A stretch of 64,000 bases of DNA, taken from Sphingomonas sp. Leaf230 (GTDB lineage Bacteria; Pseudomonadota; Alphaproteobacteria; Sphingomonadales; Sphingomonadaceae). The position numbers and the translations under genes were made by a program. Location: positions 112,048 to 176,047 of the forward strand of contig NZ_LMKW01000013.1 of the NCBI RefSeq assembly GCF_001421745.1. Direction: 5' to 3'. A model generated the notes under the pieces. It saw only the letters and a list, made by a program, of their open reading frames with translations. It was not told where the DNA came from and ran no database searches. The stretch's first letter is position 1. Each line of letters begins with the position of its first letter. Shown here piece by piece: positions 51,294-61,027 of the stretch.

Positions 51294-53660
51294 TCATGTC
51301 CGCGGCAGTGCGAACGCCATGGTGTAGTCGCCGTAGCGCGTGCCGAGCGCACCATGCCCGCCTGCGGTGATGACGACATACTGGCGCCCATCGCGCCCCC
51401 GATAGGTCATCGGCGTCGCCTGCGCGCCGGCTGGCAGCCGTGCCTTCCACACCACCTTGCCGGACCTGAGATCGAACGCGCGCAGATACTGGTCGGTCGT
51501 GGCGCCGATGAACGCGAGGCCGCCCGCGGTGATGATCGCCCCGCCCAGGTTGGGCACGCCGGTCTTGATCGGGACGCCGAGATGCGAGCCGAACAGACCC
51601 GTATCGCGCGCGGTGCCCAGCACTTCCCGCCACAGCACCTTGCGCGTCTTCAGGTCGACGGCGGTCAGGTGTCCCCAAGGCGGCGCGACGCACGGTGCGC
51701 CGAAGATGCCGACCCACGCCTGCACGACCGCCACGTACGGCGTGTTGTACTGCGTCTGGAGCTGCGCCTGCATCGCGTTCTCTCCGCCCTTCTTCTGCGC
51801 CATCAGCGGCCCGACGCGCGGATCGTCGCGGCGCATCAGCCACAGCTTGAACGGCATCTCCATCGTGTTGACGGTCATGATGCCGCGGACCGGATCGACC
51901 GCCGCACCGCCCCAGTCGGTGACGCCGTCGAACGCGGGATGGCCGATGATCGGCTTCAACCCGATCGGCTGGTAGATGCCTGCGCCCTGCGATCGGCGGA
52001 TGTCGATGCGGCACATCAGCTGGTCTATCGGCGTCGCGCCCCATGTGGCCTTCTCGGTCGGTGCGGGCGGCGTGAACGACGGCATTCCGATCGAGAAGGG
52101 CTGCGTAGGCGACACCGTCACCCCCGGCGTCGCGCCGTCGGTCCGCACTGGGCGCTCAGCGATCGCAGCGAGCGGCGCGCCGTTCAGACGGTTGAGGAAA
52201 TACACCTGGCCCATCTTGGTCGTCTGGATGAGCGCGGGGATGACGCGACCGTTGGGTGCGCGATAGTCAAAGAGCGACGGCCCTATCGGCAGATCCATGT
52301 CCCACATGTCGTGGTGGACGAGCTGGCGCACCCAGCGCAGCTTGCCTGTAGCGACGTCCAGCGCGACGATAGCGGTGCCGAAGCGGTCGTCGAACGGCCG
52401 GCGATACCCGATCCAGTAGTCTGGCGAAGCATTGCCGGTGCCGAGATAGACGATCCCGTTGGCGGCATCCGCGGTGATCGCCCCCCAGACATTAGGCGTG
52501 CCGCGCGTGTAGTTCTGACCGTCGGGCAGCGGCGCGATCGCGTCCTGCGAGCGGCCCACGTCCCAGGCCCAGACCGGACGGCCCGACACCGGGTCGTAGG
52601 CGCGCACGACGCCGCTCGGAATGTTGCGATTGACATTGTCGACGATCCGCTCGCCGACGATCAAGCGGTTGTTGACGACCACCGGCGGGGTGGTCGCGAT
52701 CTGGTCGGAGGGCGTCGAGACGCCCATGTTCGCTCGCAGGTCGATCGATCCGCCATCGGCGAAGCTCGGGCACGGCCGACCCGTGTCGGCGTCGAGCGCG
52801 ACCAGCCGGGCGTTAAAGGTCGGCGCGAAGATGCGACGCGGGCACGGCGTGCCAGCGGGCGCCTCGTAGTAGACGACGCCGCGGCACACGAGATAGTTGT
52901 TGCCCTTGACCTCGGCGTTCTCGTGCCAGCTCCACTTCGTCCTGCCCGTCGTCGCGTCGATCGCCTGGACGAACGAGTGCGGCGTGCAGGTGTAGAGCGT
53001 GTCGCCGATATGGATCGGGGTCGCCTCGGAATGATATTCGCGCAGATGCTCCTTGGACTCCGCGGGCATCGGCAAGTCGCCTGTGCGCTGCGTCCAGGCA
53101 AGTTCGAGCTTGCCGACGTTGGCCGGCGTGATGTCGCCGAGCGCCGAATAGCGGCGACCCGACAGCGTGCCGCCGTAATCGCGCCAGTCGCCGTCCGCCT
53201 CTCCGGTCGCCGATGGCGCGGCGCTGGTGGCGGACGTCGCGTCTCGCGCGGACGCATTCTGGCCATGCAGGAGAAGGCCGCAGGCGAACACGAGCGCGGC
53301 GACCGCCGCGGCGGCCGGCATCACGTGCGAACGGACCGAGCCGCGACCGCGTCGAAGACCGGTCAGCAGGACGAGAACGAGCAGGACCGTCGGTGCGACC
53401 ACCCTCGGCACGAGCTGGAGCCAGTCGAAGCCGACCTCCCACACCGCCCAGATCAGCGTACCGACCCAGATCGCGACGAAGACGCCGCGGCCCGCGGGAT
53501 TGCCGCGGCCGATCAGCGCACCGCTCGCGATCATCGCGAGACCGGCGATGAGATAATAGGGCGACCCACTGTTCGCCACCAGCACGCCGCCTGCGACGAC
53601 GAAGAAGCCCCCGAGCGTCGCGACGATCCACGCTAGTGCGAATGTAAGGAAGCGGGACAT
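51294..53660 (-). CDS. gcd: Membrane-bound PQQ-dependent glucose dehydrogenase
   Basis: mGDH oxidises glucose and other aldoses to lactones in the periplasm and gives electrons to ubiquinone, with PQQ as cofactor. The 788-residue protein starts with five hydrophobic helices (to about 150), then the eight-bladed propeller: GGTLSGRRYSALGDITPANVGKLELAW, HSEATPIHIGDTLYTCTPHSFVQAID, TTPPVVVNNRLIVGERIVDN, GRPVWAWDVG, YLGTGNASPDYWIGYRRPFDDRFGTAIVALDVATG (active-site Asp region), HHDMWDMDLP and the final TAGGLAFIGATTDQYLRAFD. ATG 53660 is used; 53714 is open too. No pqq synthesis genes are close. The gene is alone, between insertion debris. Confidence 0.96.
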   Translation of the reverse strand: MSRFLTFALAWIVATLGGFFVVAGGVLVANSGSPYYLIAGLAMIASGALIGRGNPAGRGVFVAIWVGTLIWAVWEVGFDWLQLVPRVVAPTVLLVLVLLTGLRRGRGSVRSHVMPAAAAVAALVFACGLLLHGQNASARDATSATSAAPSATGEADGDWRDYGGTLSGRRYSALGDITPANVGKLELAWTQRTGDLPMPAESKEHLREYHSEATPIHIGDTLYTCTPHSFVQAIDATTGRTKWSWHENAEVKGNNYLVCRGVVYYEAPAGTPCPRRIFAPTFNARLVALDADTGRPCPSFADGGSIDLRANMGVSTPSDQIATTPPVVVNNRLIVGERIVDNVNRNIPSGVVRAYDPVSGRPVWAWDVGRSQDAIAPLPDGQNYTRGTPNVWGAITADAANGIVYLGTGNASPDYWIGYRRPFDDRFGTAIVALDVATGKLRWVRQLVHHDMWDMDLPIGPSLFDYRAPNGRVIPALIQTTKMGQVYFLNRLNGAPLAAIAERPVRTDGATPGVTVSPTQPFSIGMPSFTPPAPTEKATWGATPIDQLMCRIDIRRSQGAGIYQPIGLKPIIGHPAFDGVTDWGGAAVDPVRGIMTVNTMEMPFKLWLMRRDDPRVGPLMAQKKGGENAMQAQLQTQYNTPYVAVVQAWVGIFGAPCVAPPWGHLTAVDLKTRKVLWREVLGTARDTGLFGSHLGVPIKTGVPNLGGAIITAGGLAFIGATTDQYLRAFDLRSGKVVWKARLPAGAQATPMTYRGRDGRQYVVITAGGHGALGTRYGDYTMAFALPRT

Positions 53661-54727
53661 GCCGAGGGTCCTGTATGATCTACAATGGAAGACGTCTGAT
53701 CGCTTGACTGTCATTCCGCAAGACGGATTCCAGCTTCACCGGCCGCTCGACAGGAGAGATCGCTCGGGGAGGTTCGAACGGCGGTCACAGGGGATCGCCG
53801 TTCTGACGGCGGCCATGCCGGACCCTGCCAACGTCAAGAATGGGACGCGACCCGGGCGGAAATCGCAATCGCAGCGGTTGGTACAAGTGTGGCACTGGTC
53901 CGAAGGAGAGAAGACGGGTGCCGTGCGTTGCTGCGATCCTAGGGTGCTTGAACCTCTTCGACCCGTGGCGCGCGCGCTCGTTGGACGGCGCAGCGGGACG
54001 TGGTCCGGAGCTTGGGCTCGAACGCATGCGACCTGCTCTCAGACGAAGACCTCGGAGAACAGCACGAGCCGACGCTCGAGCAGAAATTGCCATTCCTCGA
54101 TCTCCGATGGGGCGAGGCTGGAAGGCGCAACGGACCCGCGGCGACCGGCGGCCTTCGTGCGGACCGCACTATCGCGAGACCAGGCGGAACTCGCGACCAT
54201 GAGCCTTCCCTCGAGCGGAGTGCCGAGGAGAACGCGCGTCGCCATGGAGTAGGCGTGGCGCGTGTCGGAGCGCCGAGACGACGGCATGCTGATAAAAGGG
54301 GTTTTCCGTGCGATAGCACGAACGTTCGAGGGACTAGACCGACGCTAAACGTGTACAGACGGCCTATCTTCAGGGAAGCACCGCAATTCAGATACAAACT
54401 CGTGGAAATCCGCGCGGTTCTGCTCCTTTACTAGGAAAACCCAGGACTGTGGTATGAGCCGGACGACCAGCGAGGGAGACTTCGTGCTATTACACGGAAA
54501 ACTCCGACGGACTCCTAGCGCTAACTGTTTGCGATCGCTCTCGCCGGAAATGTGAGCGGTAACGCGCGCGTTTCGAGTTGAGAAAAATACCGACGCTTCA
54601 ATAGCCTGCTGCCGCAGTGCGAATACGCACAGGGCAACATTGGGGTCATCGTCGCATCTGGCAGGCGCATTTGACGTGGGTACGCCTGCCGAGACGGCAG
54701 CATCCTCAGAATGATGACGAACAATCG
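53661..54727. other. Long gap with no recognisable gene
   Basis: More than 1 kb upstream of gcd without a supported coding sequence. Several frames on both strands stay open for 100-200 codons, as usual in high-GC DNA, but none resembles a known family. The final 400 bases are AT-richer and run into an integrase fragment, so at least part is probably decayed mobile DNA. The gcd promoter must lie near 53,700. Confidence 0.45.
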
Positions 54728-54925
54728 CTAGGCGGTCGCCTGATCGCTGGCGAAGACAGCGACGACCTCCGGCGTTGCCGGCAGCGATATCAGACCGTGC
54801 TGCACGCACCATGCGGTGAAAATCGCCCAATCCGACTCATACGCACGCCGGGTCGCACCGGCGCGAGCTGCCTTGGCATACGCGGCAGCCCGCTCGATCT
54901 TTTCGTGAAGGAGTGCCGGCAACAT
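54728..54925 (-). pseudogene. N-terminal fragment of a tyrosine recombinase/integrase
   Basis: A 65-codon frame matches the N-terminal SAM-like (core-binding) domain of phage-type integrases: AAAYAKAARAGATRRAYESDWAIFTAWCVQHGLISLPATPEVVAVFASD. The catalytic domain with the R-H-R-Y residues is absent; a stop follows at once. It lies 250 bases before manC, at the right side of the inserted region, opposite to the tRNA fragment on the left side. Confidence 0.75.
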
Positions 54926-55176
54926 CGGTTGATCCGGGTCGACAATAACGAGCGGTGCTGGCGCTTGGACATGGTCGGGATCAACCGGCGTGAGTCCCAG
55001 AGTGTGTGAAGCGACCCTAAAGGGTGTGTGCCATGCTCGCTCTCAGCGCGCCACCCGTACGTCCGAGAATTACAGTTATCGGACACAGGCCGTTTGGGTT
55101 GGGTAACAACCAAAGCCGGAACGGCAGTTGGCTTGTCGGGCTGGCCGACTATAGGTCGACCTCTTCAGGAGGAAGC

Positions 55177-56250
55177 ATGTCGCTACGTAAGATCGTTCCC
55201 GTTATTCTGTCTGGCGGTTCGGGCACGCGCCTCTGGCCGATGTCGCGCCCCGAGATGCCCAAGCAGATGCTCGCGCTGACGGCGGACGAGACGATGCTGC
55301 AACTGACCGCGGGCCGCGCGTTCGGCGAGCGCTTCGCCGCGCCGATCGTGGTTGCCAATGCGCGCCATGCAGACCTCGTCGAGCAGCAACTCGCGGATGC
55401 GGGTGCCGCACCGCAGGCGCTGATCCTCGAACCCGCTGGTCGTAATACGGCGCCGGCGATCGCGCTGGCAGCAATCGCTGCAGGTGGTGGCGGCGACGCG
55501 TTGCTGGTGATGCCGTCGGACCACGTCATCGGCGACGTTGCCGCGTTCCATGCAGCGATCGAGGCGGCGATGCCGCTCGTCACAAAAGGATGGCTCGTCA
55601 CGTTCGGCATCGCACCCGACGCGCCCGAGATCGGCTACGGCTGGATCCAGATCGGCGATGAACTCCAGCCCGGCGTCAACCGTGTCGCGCGGTTCGTCGA
55701 AAAGCCCCCGCTCGACAAGGCGCAGTCGATGCTGGCGAGCGGCGATCACGCCTGGAACGGCGGGATCTTCCTGTTCCTCGCCGACGCCTATCTCGAGGCC
55801 CTCGCGGAGTTTGATCCGGGCATCCTGACCGCCACGCAGGAGGCGATGGACAAGGCGCGTACCGAGGGCACGCGAATCTACCCCGACGCGGCCGCCTTTG
55901 CCGCCTCGCCCGATGACTCGATCGATTACGCGGTCATGGAAAAAGCCGACCGGGTCGCGGTCGTGCCGGTCGCGATGGGCTGGAACGACGTCGGCAGCTG
56001 GGACGCGCTCCACGCGATCAGCGACACCGACGGCGACGGCAACGCGCACCGCAGCCACGGCGACGGCGCTGTGCTGGCGATCGATACTACGAGTTGCTTT
56101 GTGCGTAGCGACGGCATTCGCGTTTCGCTGGTCGGGGTCGAAGATCTGATCGTAGTCGCCAGCGGCAATGACGTGCTAATCATGCCGCGAGGGCGCAGCC
56201 AGGAAGTCAAAAAACTGATTGAGGCGATGAAAACGCGTGATCAGACATAA
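55177..56250 (+). CDS. manC: Mannose-1-phosphate guanylyltransferase
   Basis: ManC makes GDP-mannose from GTP and mannose-1-phosphate, the precursor for Gmd and Fcl. The 357-residue protein has the pyrophosphorylase signature ILSGGSGTRLWPMSRPEMPKQ (10-30), PAGRNTAPAIALAA, LVMPSDHVI, IGYGWIQIG, RFVEKPPLDKA and WNGGIFLF. It ends after the beta-helix-like repeat, without the second, cupin-type isomerase domain found in AlgA/ManC fusions, so mannose-6-phosphate isomerase is needed elsewhere. ATG 55177 follows AGGAGGAAGC. It is the first gene of the second polysaccharide block and probably belonged next to gmd. Confidence 0.96.
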   Translation: MSLRKIVPVILSGGSGTRLWPMSRPEMPKQMLALTADETMLQLTAGRAFGERFAAPIVVANARHADLVEQQLADAGAAPQALILEPAGRNTAPAIALAAIAAGGGGDALLVMPSDHVIGDVAAFHAAIEAAMPLVTKGWLVTFGIAPDAPEIGYGWIQIGDELQPGVNRVARFVEKPPLDKAQSMLASGDHAWNGGIFLFLADAYLEALAEFDPGILTATQEAMDKARTEGTRIYPDAAAFAASPDDSIDYAVMEKADRVAVVPVAMGWNDVGSWDALHAISDTDGDGNAHRSHGDGAVLAIDTTSCFVRSDGIRVSLVGVEDLIVVASGNDVLIMPRGRSQEVKKLIEAMKTRDQT

Positions 56251-56329
56251 GATAACTCATGTGATGGTCATGATGTCGACGATCAATTACCCATGTTGGC
56301 GCTAACTGACTTTGGCAAAAGGATCTCAT

Positions 56330-56500
56330 TTACGGAGCTGGCGTCGCCACCTCGGTCGCTAAGACGTAATCATTGGCTTCGTCCTGCCGAACCATTAGCC
56401 TCTCACCAAGCACATATTCACGCGGACGGCTATAATCGCGCTTGGCACCCAGGTTGCCGACCTGTCTGGTAATGCCAATCACAAGGGCGGTCTTGGTCAT
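56330..56500 (-). pseudogene. Fused remnant of a second gmd gene
   Basis: A 56-codon minus-strand frame starts like Gmd (MTKTALVIGITRQVG, compare TGxDG) and then jumps to the middle of the protein: GNLGAKRDYSRPREYVLGERLMVRQDEANDYVLATE matches the conserved GNLDAKRDWGHARDYVxGMWLMLQQDEPDDYVLATGE stretch. About 160 residues between and all the C-terminus are missing. It is a decayed GDP-mannose 4,6-dehydratase in opposite orientation between manC and the reductase gene. The intact gmd is at 25.2 kb. The remaining intergenic sequence (56,251-56,557) holds nothing else. Confidence 0.8.
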
Positions 56501-56572
56501 CATTACCTTCTTGTACCTGATAGGATTGCGTCCGCCCGCGCGAATGAAATCTTCTCATTGCAAGCCCGGTCA

Positions 56573-57547
56573 ATGACGCCGATAGCACCCGGCATGCGGA
56601 TTATCGTTACCGGCGCCAGTGGCTTTGTAGGGCAGCGTATCGTCGCGCGGCTCGTGGCCGCAGGGCACAATGTCGTTGCTGCAACCCGACAGCCTGGCTG
56701 TTTCCCGGGTGCGAACCAGTGCGTAGCACCCGATCTGGGTCCCGACGCCGATTGGTCGTCGATCGTCCATAACGCAGATATCGTCGTTCATGCCGCGGCG
56801 CGAGTGCATGTCATGCACGAGCGCGAGCGCAATCCACTGGCCGTATTCCGCCATGTAAATGTTGAAGGCACGCGTGCGCTTGCAAACGCTGCGGCGCAAG
56901 CAGGCGTCAGACGCTTTCTCTTTATCAGCTCGATCAAGGTTAATGGCGAGCACACCGACGACCGAATGCCCTTCGCGCCGGACGACGCGCCCGCACCGAT
57001 CGATCCCTACGGCGTCTCGAAGCACGAGGCAGAAGTCGCGCTTTCACAAATCGGCGACGCCAACGGCATGGAAACCGTCGCCATTCGCCCCGTCCTCATT
57101 CATGGTGCGGGCGTGAAAGGCAACATGGCCAGCTTCGCCCGCCTTGCCGCTCGCGGCTGGCCGTTGCGCTTCCTTCCCCTGGGAGCGGTAAAGAATAGGC
57201 GCAGCCTCGTCCACGTGGACAACCTCGCCGACATGATCGCTGCTGTGGTCGCTCATCCCGGTCCATTGCCCAAAGTCATGCTGATCCGTGACGACGAAAG
57301 TCCCTCGACGCCCGAACTGCTACAGCGAATGGCGTATGCGGCAGGGAAGAAAGTACGGCTGGCGAAACTGCCCCCGCAATGGCTATCGGCTGCCGCGCGC
57401 GGTGCGGGTCGCGCAGCCATCGCCACGCGTCTCTTAGGTTCGCTCGAGGTCGATGACAGTACCACGCGTGCTGCGCTCGGCTGGCGTCCGCCGATGACAC
57501 TCGACGCCGGTCTAGCCGACACTATCGCGGGATCTACGCGCCGTTGA
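56573..57547 (+). CDS. WbpV-like UDP-4-keto-6-deoxy-HexNAc reductase (extended SDR)
   Basis: A 324-residue extended SDR: RIIVTGASGFVGQRIVARL at the N-terminus, VHAAARVHVMHE, VNVEGTRALANAA, FISSIKVNGE (catalytic Ser), DPYGVSKHEAE (Tyr/Lys) and RRSLVHVDNLADMI. The SSIKVNGE and VHVMHE blocks are typical of WbpV/WbpK-type enzymes that reduce UDP-4-keto-6-deoxy-GlcNAc to UDP-QuiNAc or the FucNAc isomer. The next gene encodes the matching WbpM-like dehydratase, which supports this. ATG 56573 or ATG 56594 can start it. 4-epimerase activity cannot be excluded. Confidence 0.82.
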   Translation: MTPIAPGMRIIVTGASGFVGQRIVARLVAAGHNVVAATRQPGCFPGANQCVAPDLGPDADWSSIVHNADIVVHAAARVHVMHERERNPLAVFRHVNVEGTRALANAAAQAGVRRFLFISSIKVNGEHTDDRMPFAPDDAPAPIDPYGVSKHEAEVALSQIGDANGMETVAIRPVLIHGAGVKGNMASFARLAARGWPLRFLPLGAVKNRRSLVHVDNLADMIAAVVAHPGPLPKVMLIRDDESPSTPELLQRMAYAAGKKVRLAKLPPQWLSAAARGAGRAAIATRLLGSLEVDDSTTRAALGWRPPMTLDAGLADTIAGSTRR

Positions 57548-57610
57548 TTGGGTAGCGTAGCGGTAGGCGGTGCGCTAATCAGGCCCATTAAAAATTTGTG
57601 TGGTGCGTAC

Positions 57611-59569
57611 ATGATCGTCTCTTCGCTATTTACAAGGCTGACCGGCCTGTCGGTCTTGCAGAAGCAGGCGACCTTCGTCCTGATCGATATCTTCCTGGCG
57701 CTTGCGACCCTGTGGATTGCCTTTTCTCTGCGGTTCAGCACCGTCTTCTTGTTCTTCGACTGGCGCCAGGTTACGATTTTCGCGCTGGCGGCGGTACTGG
57801 TTCCGCCTATCTTCGTGCGATGCGGGCTCTACCGTGCGGTATTCCGCTACAGCTCGTTTGGCGCCACAGTCGCGGTCGCGCGGGCGGTGACGATCTACGG
57901 GCTCGTCTTCGGCGCGTGCGTCCTGGCCTTTTCTTTTCCTAACGTGCCACGCACGGTCGCAATTATCCAGCCAGCGCTGTTTGCTTGGAGCGTGCTGGCG
58001 GCGCGCAGCCTCGGCTTCCTGCTGCTGCCCCGTTTCGGCGAACCAGCTGGCCCCGATGCGGAACGCGTACTGGTTTACGGTGCAGGCATGAGTGGAATCC
58101 AAACCCTGTCCGCTTTGCGCCTCAACCGCGCGACCAACGTGCACGGATTCATCGACGACGATCCGCGTAAAGTGGGACGCGAGGTGTTCGGCCTGCCCGT
58201 CCTCTCGCGCATCCAAGCCGAACAGAAGCTGCGGGACGAACAGATCGACGGCGTGCTGCTGGCCGTGCCTAACGTATCGCGTTCGCGTCGCAATGACATT
58301 CTCGAATGGCTACGCCCGTTCGGCGCGCACGTGCGCACCGTGCCAAGCGTCGACGAACTCGCCAATGGCAACATCGAGCTTGCAGTCCGCGAACTCGACA
58401 TCGAGGATTTGTTGGGGCGCGCTCCGGTACCATCGAGCAGCGGGCGCTTAGCCCACGACATCACCGACCACGTAGTTCTCGTTACTGGAGCAGGCGGCAG
58501 CATCGGAAGCGAACTATGCCGCCAAATACTGGCGCTTAAGCCAGCCAAACTGCTTCTCGCCGATCTTTCCGAATACGCGCTTTATGCGATTCATCGCGAG
58601 TTGGAGGGCGTCTGCGAGCGTACCGGATCGCCGACGAAGTTGATCTCCCTCTTGGCGAACGTGCGCGATGCAGCACGCATTAGCGACATTTTTTCAACGT
58701 GGCGACCAAACGTCGTCTACCATGCCGCGGCATACAAGCATGTTCCGCTCGTCGAGCACAACCCCTTTGAAGGGGTCGCCAACAACGTATTGGGCACGCT
58801 CGTCGTTGCCAAGGCGGCACGCTCGGCAGGGGTGGGGCGGTTCGTTCTCATATCGACCGACAAGGCAGTGCGTCCGACCAACATCATGGGCGCTTCGAAA
58901 CGGATGGCAGAGATCGTGCTGCAAGCGCTTGCCGCGCATGAGGGTGGAAACGGCACCGTTTTCACCATGGTCCGCTTTGGCAACGTGCTGGGGTCCAGTG
59001 GCAGCGTCGTCCCGCTATTCCGTGCGCAGATTTCCGCTGGCGTTTCGGTGACGGTCACGCATCCCGACATTACGCGCTACTTCATGTCCATTCCCGAGGC
59101 CGCACAGCTCGTGCTCCAGGCCGGGGCTATGGCCAGCGGAGGCGAAGTGTTCCTGCTGGACATGGGCGAACCAGTTCGCATCGTCGACCTCGCACGACGA
59201 ATGATTGAACTTTCGGGCGCGCGTGTCCGTGACGACGAGACGCCTGACGGCGACATTGGAATCGTCTTCACTGGCCTGCGCCCGGGTGAAAAGCTTTATG
59301 AGGAACTGCTGATTGGCGAGAACGATCAGCCGACCGAACATGAGCGGATCATCCAGGCCCGCGAGCGGATGTGGAGCTGGGACGAAGTATCCAACGCGGT
59401 GAACGACCTCAACACTACCCTTGCGGCACGCGACCTACCGACCCTGCGCCGAATTTTGGCCCGCTACGTTGACGGTTTTGACTCTAATGCAAAGTCGGTC
59501 GATCACATTGATATCGAACGTATAAACCAGTCCACATCGGCCCACAGAGCATCCTCCGTGAGTCAGTAG
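57611..59569 (+). CDS. WbpM/CapD-like membrane UDP-GlcNAc 4,6-dehydratase
   Basis: A 652-residue protein with four N-terminal transmembrane helices (IDIFLALATLWIAFSLRF and following, to about 130), a cytoplasmic CoA-binding-like domain (VLVYGAGMSGIQTLSALR) and the C-terminal SDR: VVLVTGAGGSIGSELCRQ (about 288-305), VYHAAAYKHVPLVE, STDKAVRPTNIMGASKRMAE and MGEPVRIVDLARRMIELSG. In the catalytic stretch the usual Tyr is Met (MxxxK), as known in the WbpM branch. The enzyme makes UDP-4-keto-6-deoxy-GlcNAc, substrate of the preceding SDR. ATG 57611 is used; 57548 is open but lies before the membrane domain. Confidence 0.95.
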   Translation: MIVSSLFTRLTGLSVLQKQATFVLIDIFLALATLWIAFSLRFSTVFLFFDWRQVTIFALAAVLVPPIFVRCGLYRAVFRYSSFGATVAVARAVTIYGLVFGACVLAFSFPNVPRTVAIIQPALFAWSVLAARSLGFLLLPRFGEPAGPDAERVLVYGAGMSGIQTLSALRLNRATNVHGFIDDDPRKVGREVFGLPVLSRIQAEQKLRDEQIDGVLLAVPNVSRSRRNDILEWLRPFGAHVRTVPSVDELANGNIELAVRELDIEDLLGRAPVPSSSGRLAHDITDHVVLVTGAGGSIGSELCRQILALKPAKLLLADLSEYALYAIHRELEGVCERTGSPTKLISLLANVRDAARISDIFSTWRPNVVYHAAAYKHVPLVEHNPFEGVANNVLGTLVVAKAARSAGVGRFVLISTDKAVRPTNIMGASKRMAEIVLQALAAHEGGNGTVFTMVRFGNVLGSSGSVVPLFRAQISAGVSVTVTHPDITRYFMSIPEAAQLVLQAGAMASGGEVFLLDMGEPVRIVDLARRMIELSGARVRDDETPDGDIGIVFTGLRPGEKLYEELLIGENDQPTEHERIIQARERMWSWDEVSNAVNDLNTTLAARDLPTLRRILARYVDGFDSNAKSVDHIDIERINQSTSAHRASSVSQ

Positions 59570-59630
59570 ATACCGACAATCAACTGAAATTAATTATAAC
59601 TAATAATATTGGCCATGTCGTTGAACGTAT

Positions 59631-60599
59631 ATGAATGATAAATATTCAAAGCGGATAACAATAACGCACGTTCCAGAGCAAGGTCTGACGAGCGACTGGT
59701 TGCATCCAATAGAAAATTCATTTGTCTCAGCGGGCATACATCGCGTCACTGGCGCTGGGCCTTTATTACGCATAATCGGTAAGACCCTTAACAAGGCCGG
59801 CATTTTCCGCAAGGTTATGCACGGCGGAAGTGAGGCTTCTATAGTTCAGTTGGCACAATTGACAGCTTATCGAGCTTTTCCTCGCGCCATGTGGCAGGAA
59901 ATTATTCCAGATTGTTTCGACTGCTGGGAGCCTGATTACGAAAAATGGACGGATCTGCTGCAACGTCTGGAGCCTAAGGTCGCTTTCTTCTCGGCACGTC
60001 AGTCTGCCGCTTACATGGAGCAAAACGTGCCCGGGCTTCAGGCGATCTGGGCTCCGGAAGGCATTGATCCAACTGACTTCACGTCTCAAAAGCCGCTGCG
60101 CGACCGAACCATTGATGTCTTGGAACTAGGGCGTAAAAACGATGCATATCACGCCTCGATAAGGGACCTTTCCTCTCGTCGACCTTATGTGCATCTCTTC
60201 GAAAAAGAGCGAGGAGCGATCGTTTTTGCTTCGCGTGCCAAGCTCGTCGCTGGACTGGCAGACAGCAAGTTATCTATCTGCTTTCCCTCATCCGTTACGC
60301 ATCCGGCCCGTTCGGGAAACGTAGAAACGTTGACCCAGCGCTATCTAGAATCGATAGCGTCCGGCTGCATTCTACTTGGTCGTTGTCCGATAGAGCTACG
60401 CGACCTGTTTGGTTTTGATCCTGTTATAGCAGTCGACGAAGGCGACCCGGCTGGCCAAATCGAGCACATTCTGGCGAATATCGATAATTATACGGAACTG
60501 ACTTATCGAGCACTCATCCGGCTCCATGAGGTTGCGACGCTGGAGGTGCGAACACAGCGTATGCTGTCGCAATTAGAAGCGAAGGGCTATCACCGGTAA
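59631..60599 (+). CDS. Glycosyltransferase-like protein (GT-B, single donor domain style)
   Basis: A 322-residue protein with no signal. The C-terminal half has SKLSICFPSSVTHPARSGNVETLTQRYLESIASGCILLGRCPIELRDLFGFDPVIAVDEGDP, the pattern of glycosyl_trans_1-like proteins (here with an ETLTQRYLESIASGC motif that gives the EX7E-like acids). The N-terminal half (YAYRAFPRAMWQEIIPDCFDCWEPDYEKW type) is short. The donor is unknown. It is AT-richer than wbpM and probably acquired separately. ATG 59631 follows an AT-rich gap; GAACG-like sites are weak. Confidence 0.8.
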   Translation: MNDKYSKRITITHVPEQGLTSDWLHPIENSFVSAGIHRVTGAGPLLRIIGKTLNKAGIFRKVMHGGSEASIVQLAQLTAYRAFPRAMWQEIIPDCFDCWEPDYEKWTDLLQRLEPKVAFFSARQSAAYMEQNVPGLQAIWAPEGIDPTDFTSQKPLRDRTIDVLELGRKNDAYHASIRDLSSRRPYVHLFEKERGAIVFASRAKLVAGLADSKLSICFPSSVTHPARSGNVETLTQRYLESIASGCILLGRCPIELRDLFGFDPVIAVDEGDPAGQIEHILANIDNYTELTYRALIRLHEVATLEVRTQRMLSQLEAKGYHR

Positions 60600-60655
60600 C
60601 TAGGTGGCGACACCGCGTTGCATGCCTCCGGGATGACGCGTATGCCGCAGCAGAA

Positions 60656-61027
60656 ATGCAAACGACCGTAGCATTCCAGAAGGTTGCCATGTCCACGAGT
60701 GCGTCAGCAAATGCCCCCGCCGCCTCTGTTTTAGCGGTGACCTTCAACCGGGCGAACGAAACGTGTGTGCTGGTTGATCAACTCTTGACGGTCGAAGGAA
60801 TGGATATTTTGGTCGCCGCTGACGGTCCAAGCAATGGGTTCCTGCGCGTTAAGAGCGACGTGATTGTCAGCGATCGCATTATTAAACGTTTTAACTCCTG
60901 CTCCGCCATGCTGCTCCGCGCGACCTATGCGGAGCAGGGCGTGAAGCGCCTGACCGGACGGCTTAGCAACCTCCGCCAGCGCACCTATGCTCACGCAACT
61001 TTCTATGAATACAAGTCGCTCTCATGA
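60656..61027 (+). pseudogene. Internally deleted GT2-like glycosyltransferase
   Basis: The first 60 residues read VLAVTFNRANETCVLVDQLLTVEGMDILVAADGPSNG, the start of a GT-A family 2 domain of the FNRP...ADGPR type. The DXD metal site and the middle 150 residues are absent; the frame then jumps to a basic tail (RIIKRFNSCSAMLLRATYAEQGVKRLTGRLSNLRQRTY). At 123 residues it is far too short for activity. The frame is still open and overlaps the acetyltransferase start (ATGA), so the deletion was in-frame and kept coupling. Confidence 0.65.

Noticed and set aside
50976..53636. An 886-codon plus-strand frame opposite gcd
   Set aside because: The minus strand encodes a full PQQ glucose dehydrogenase; the plus translation has shadow composition.
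53659..54252. 197-codon plus-strand frame upstream of gcd
   Set aside because: Composition rich in Arg/Ser without structure, no start signal, no family resemblance.
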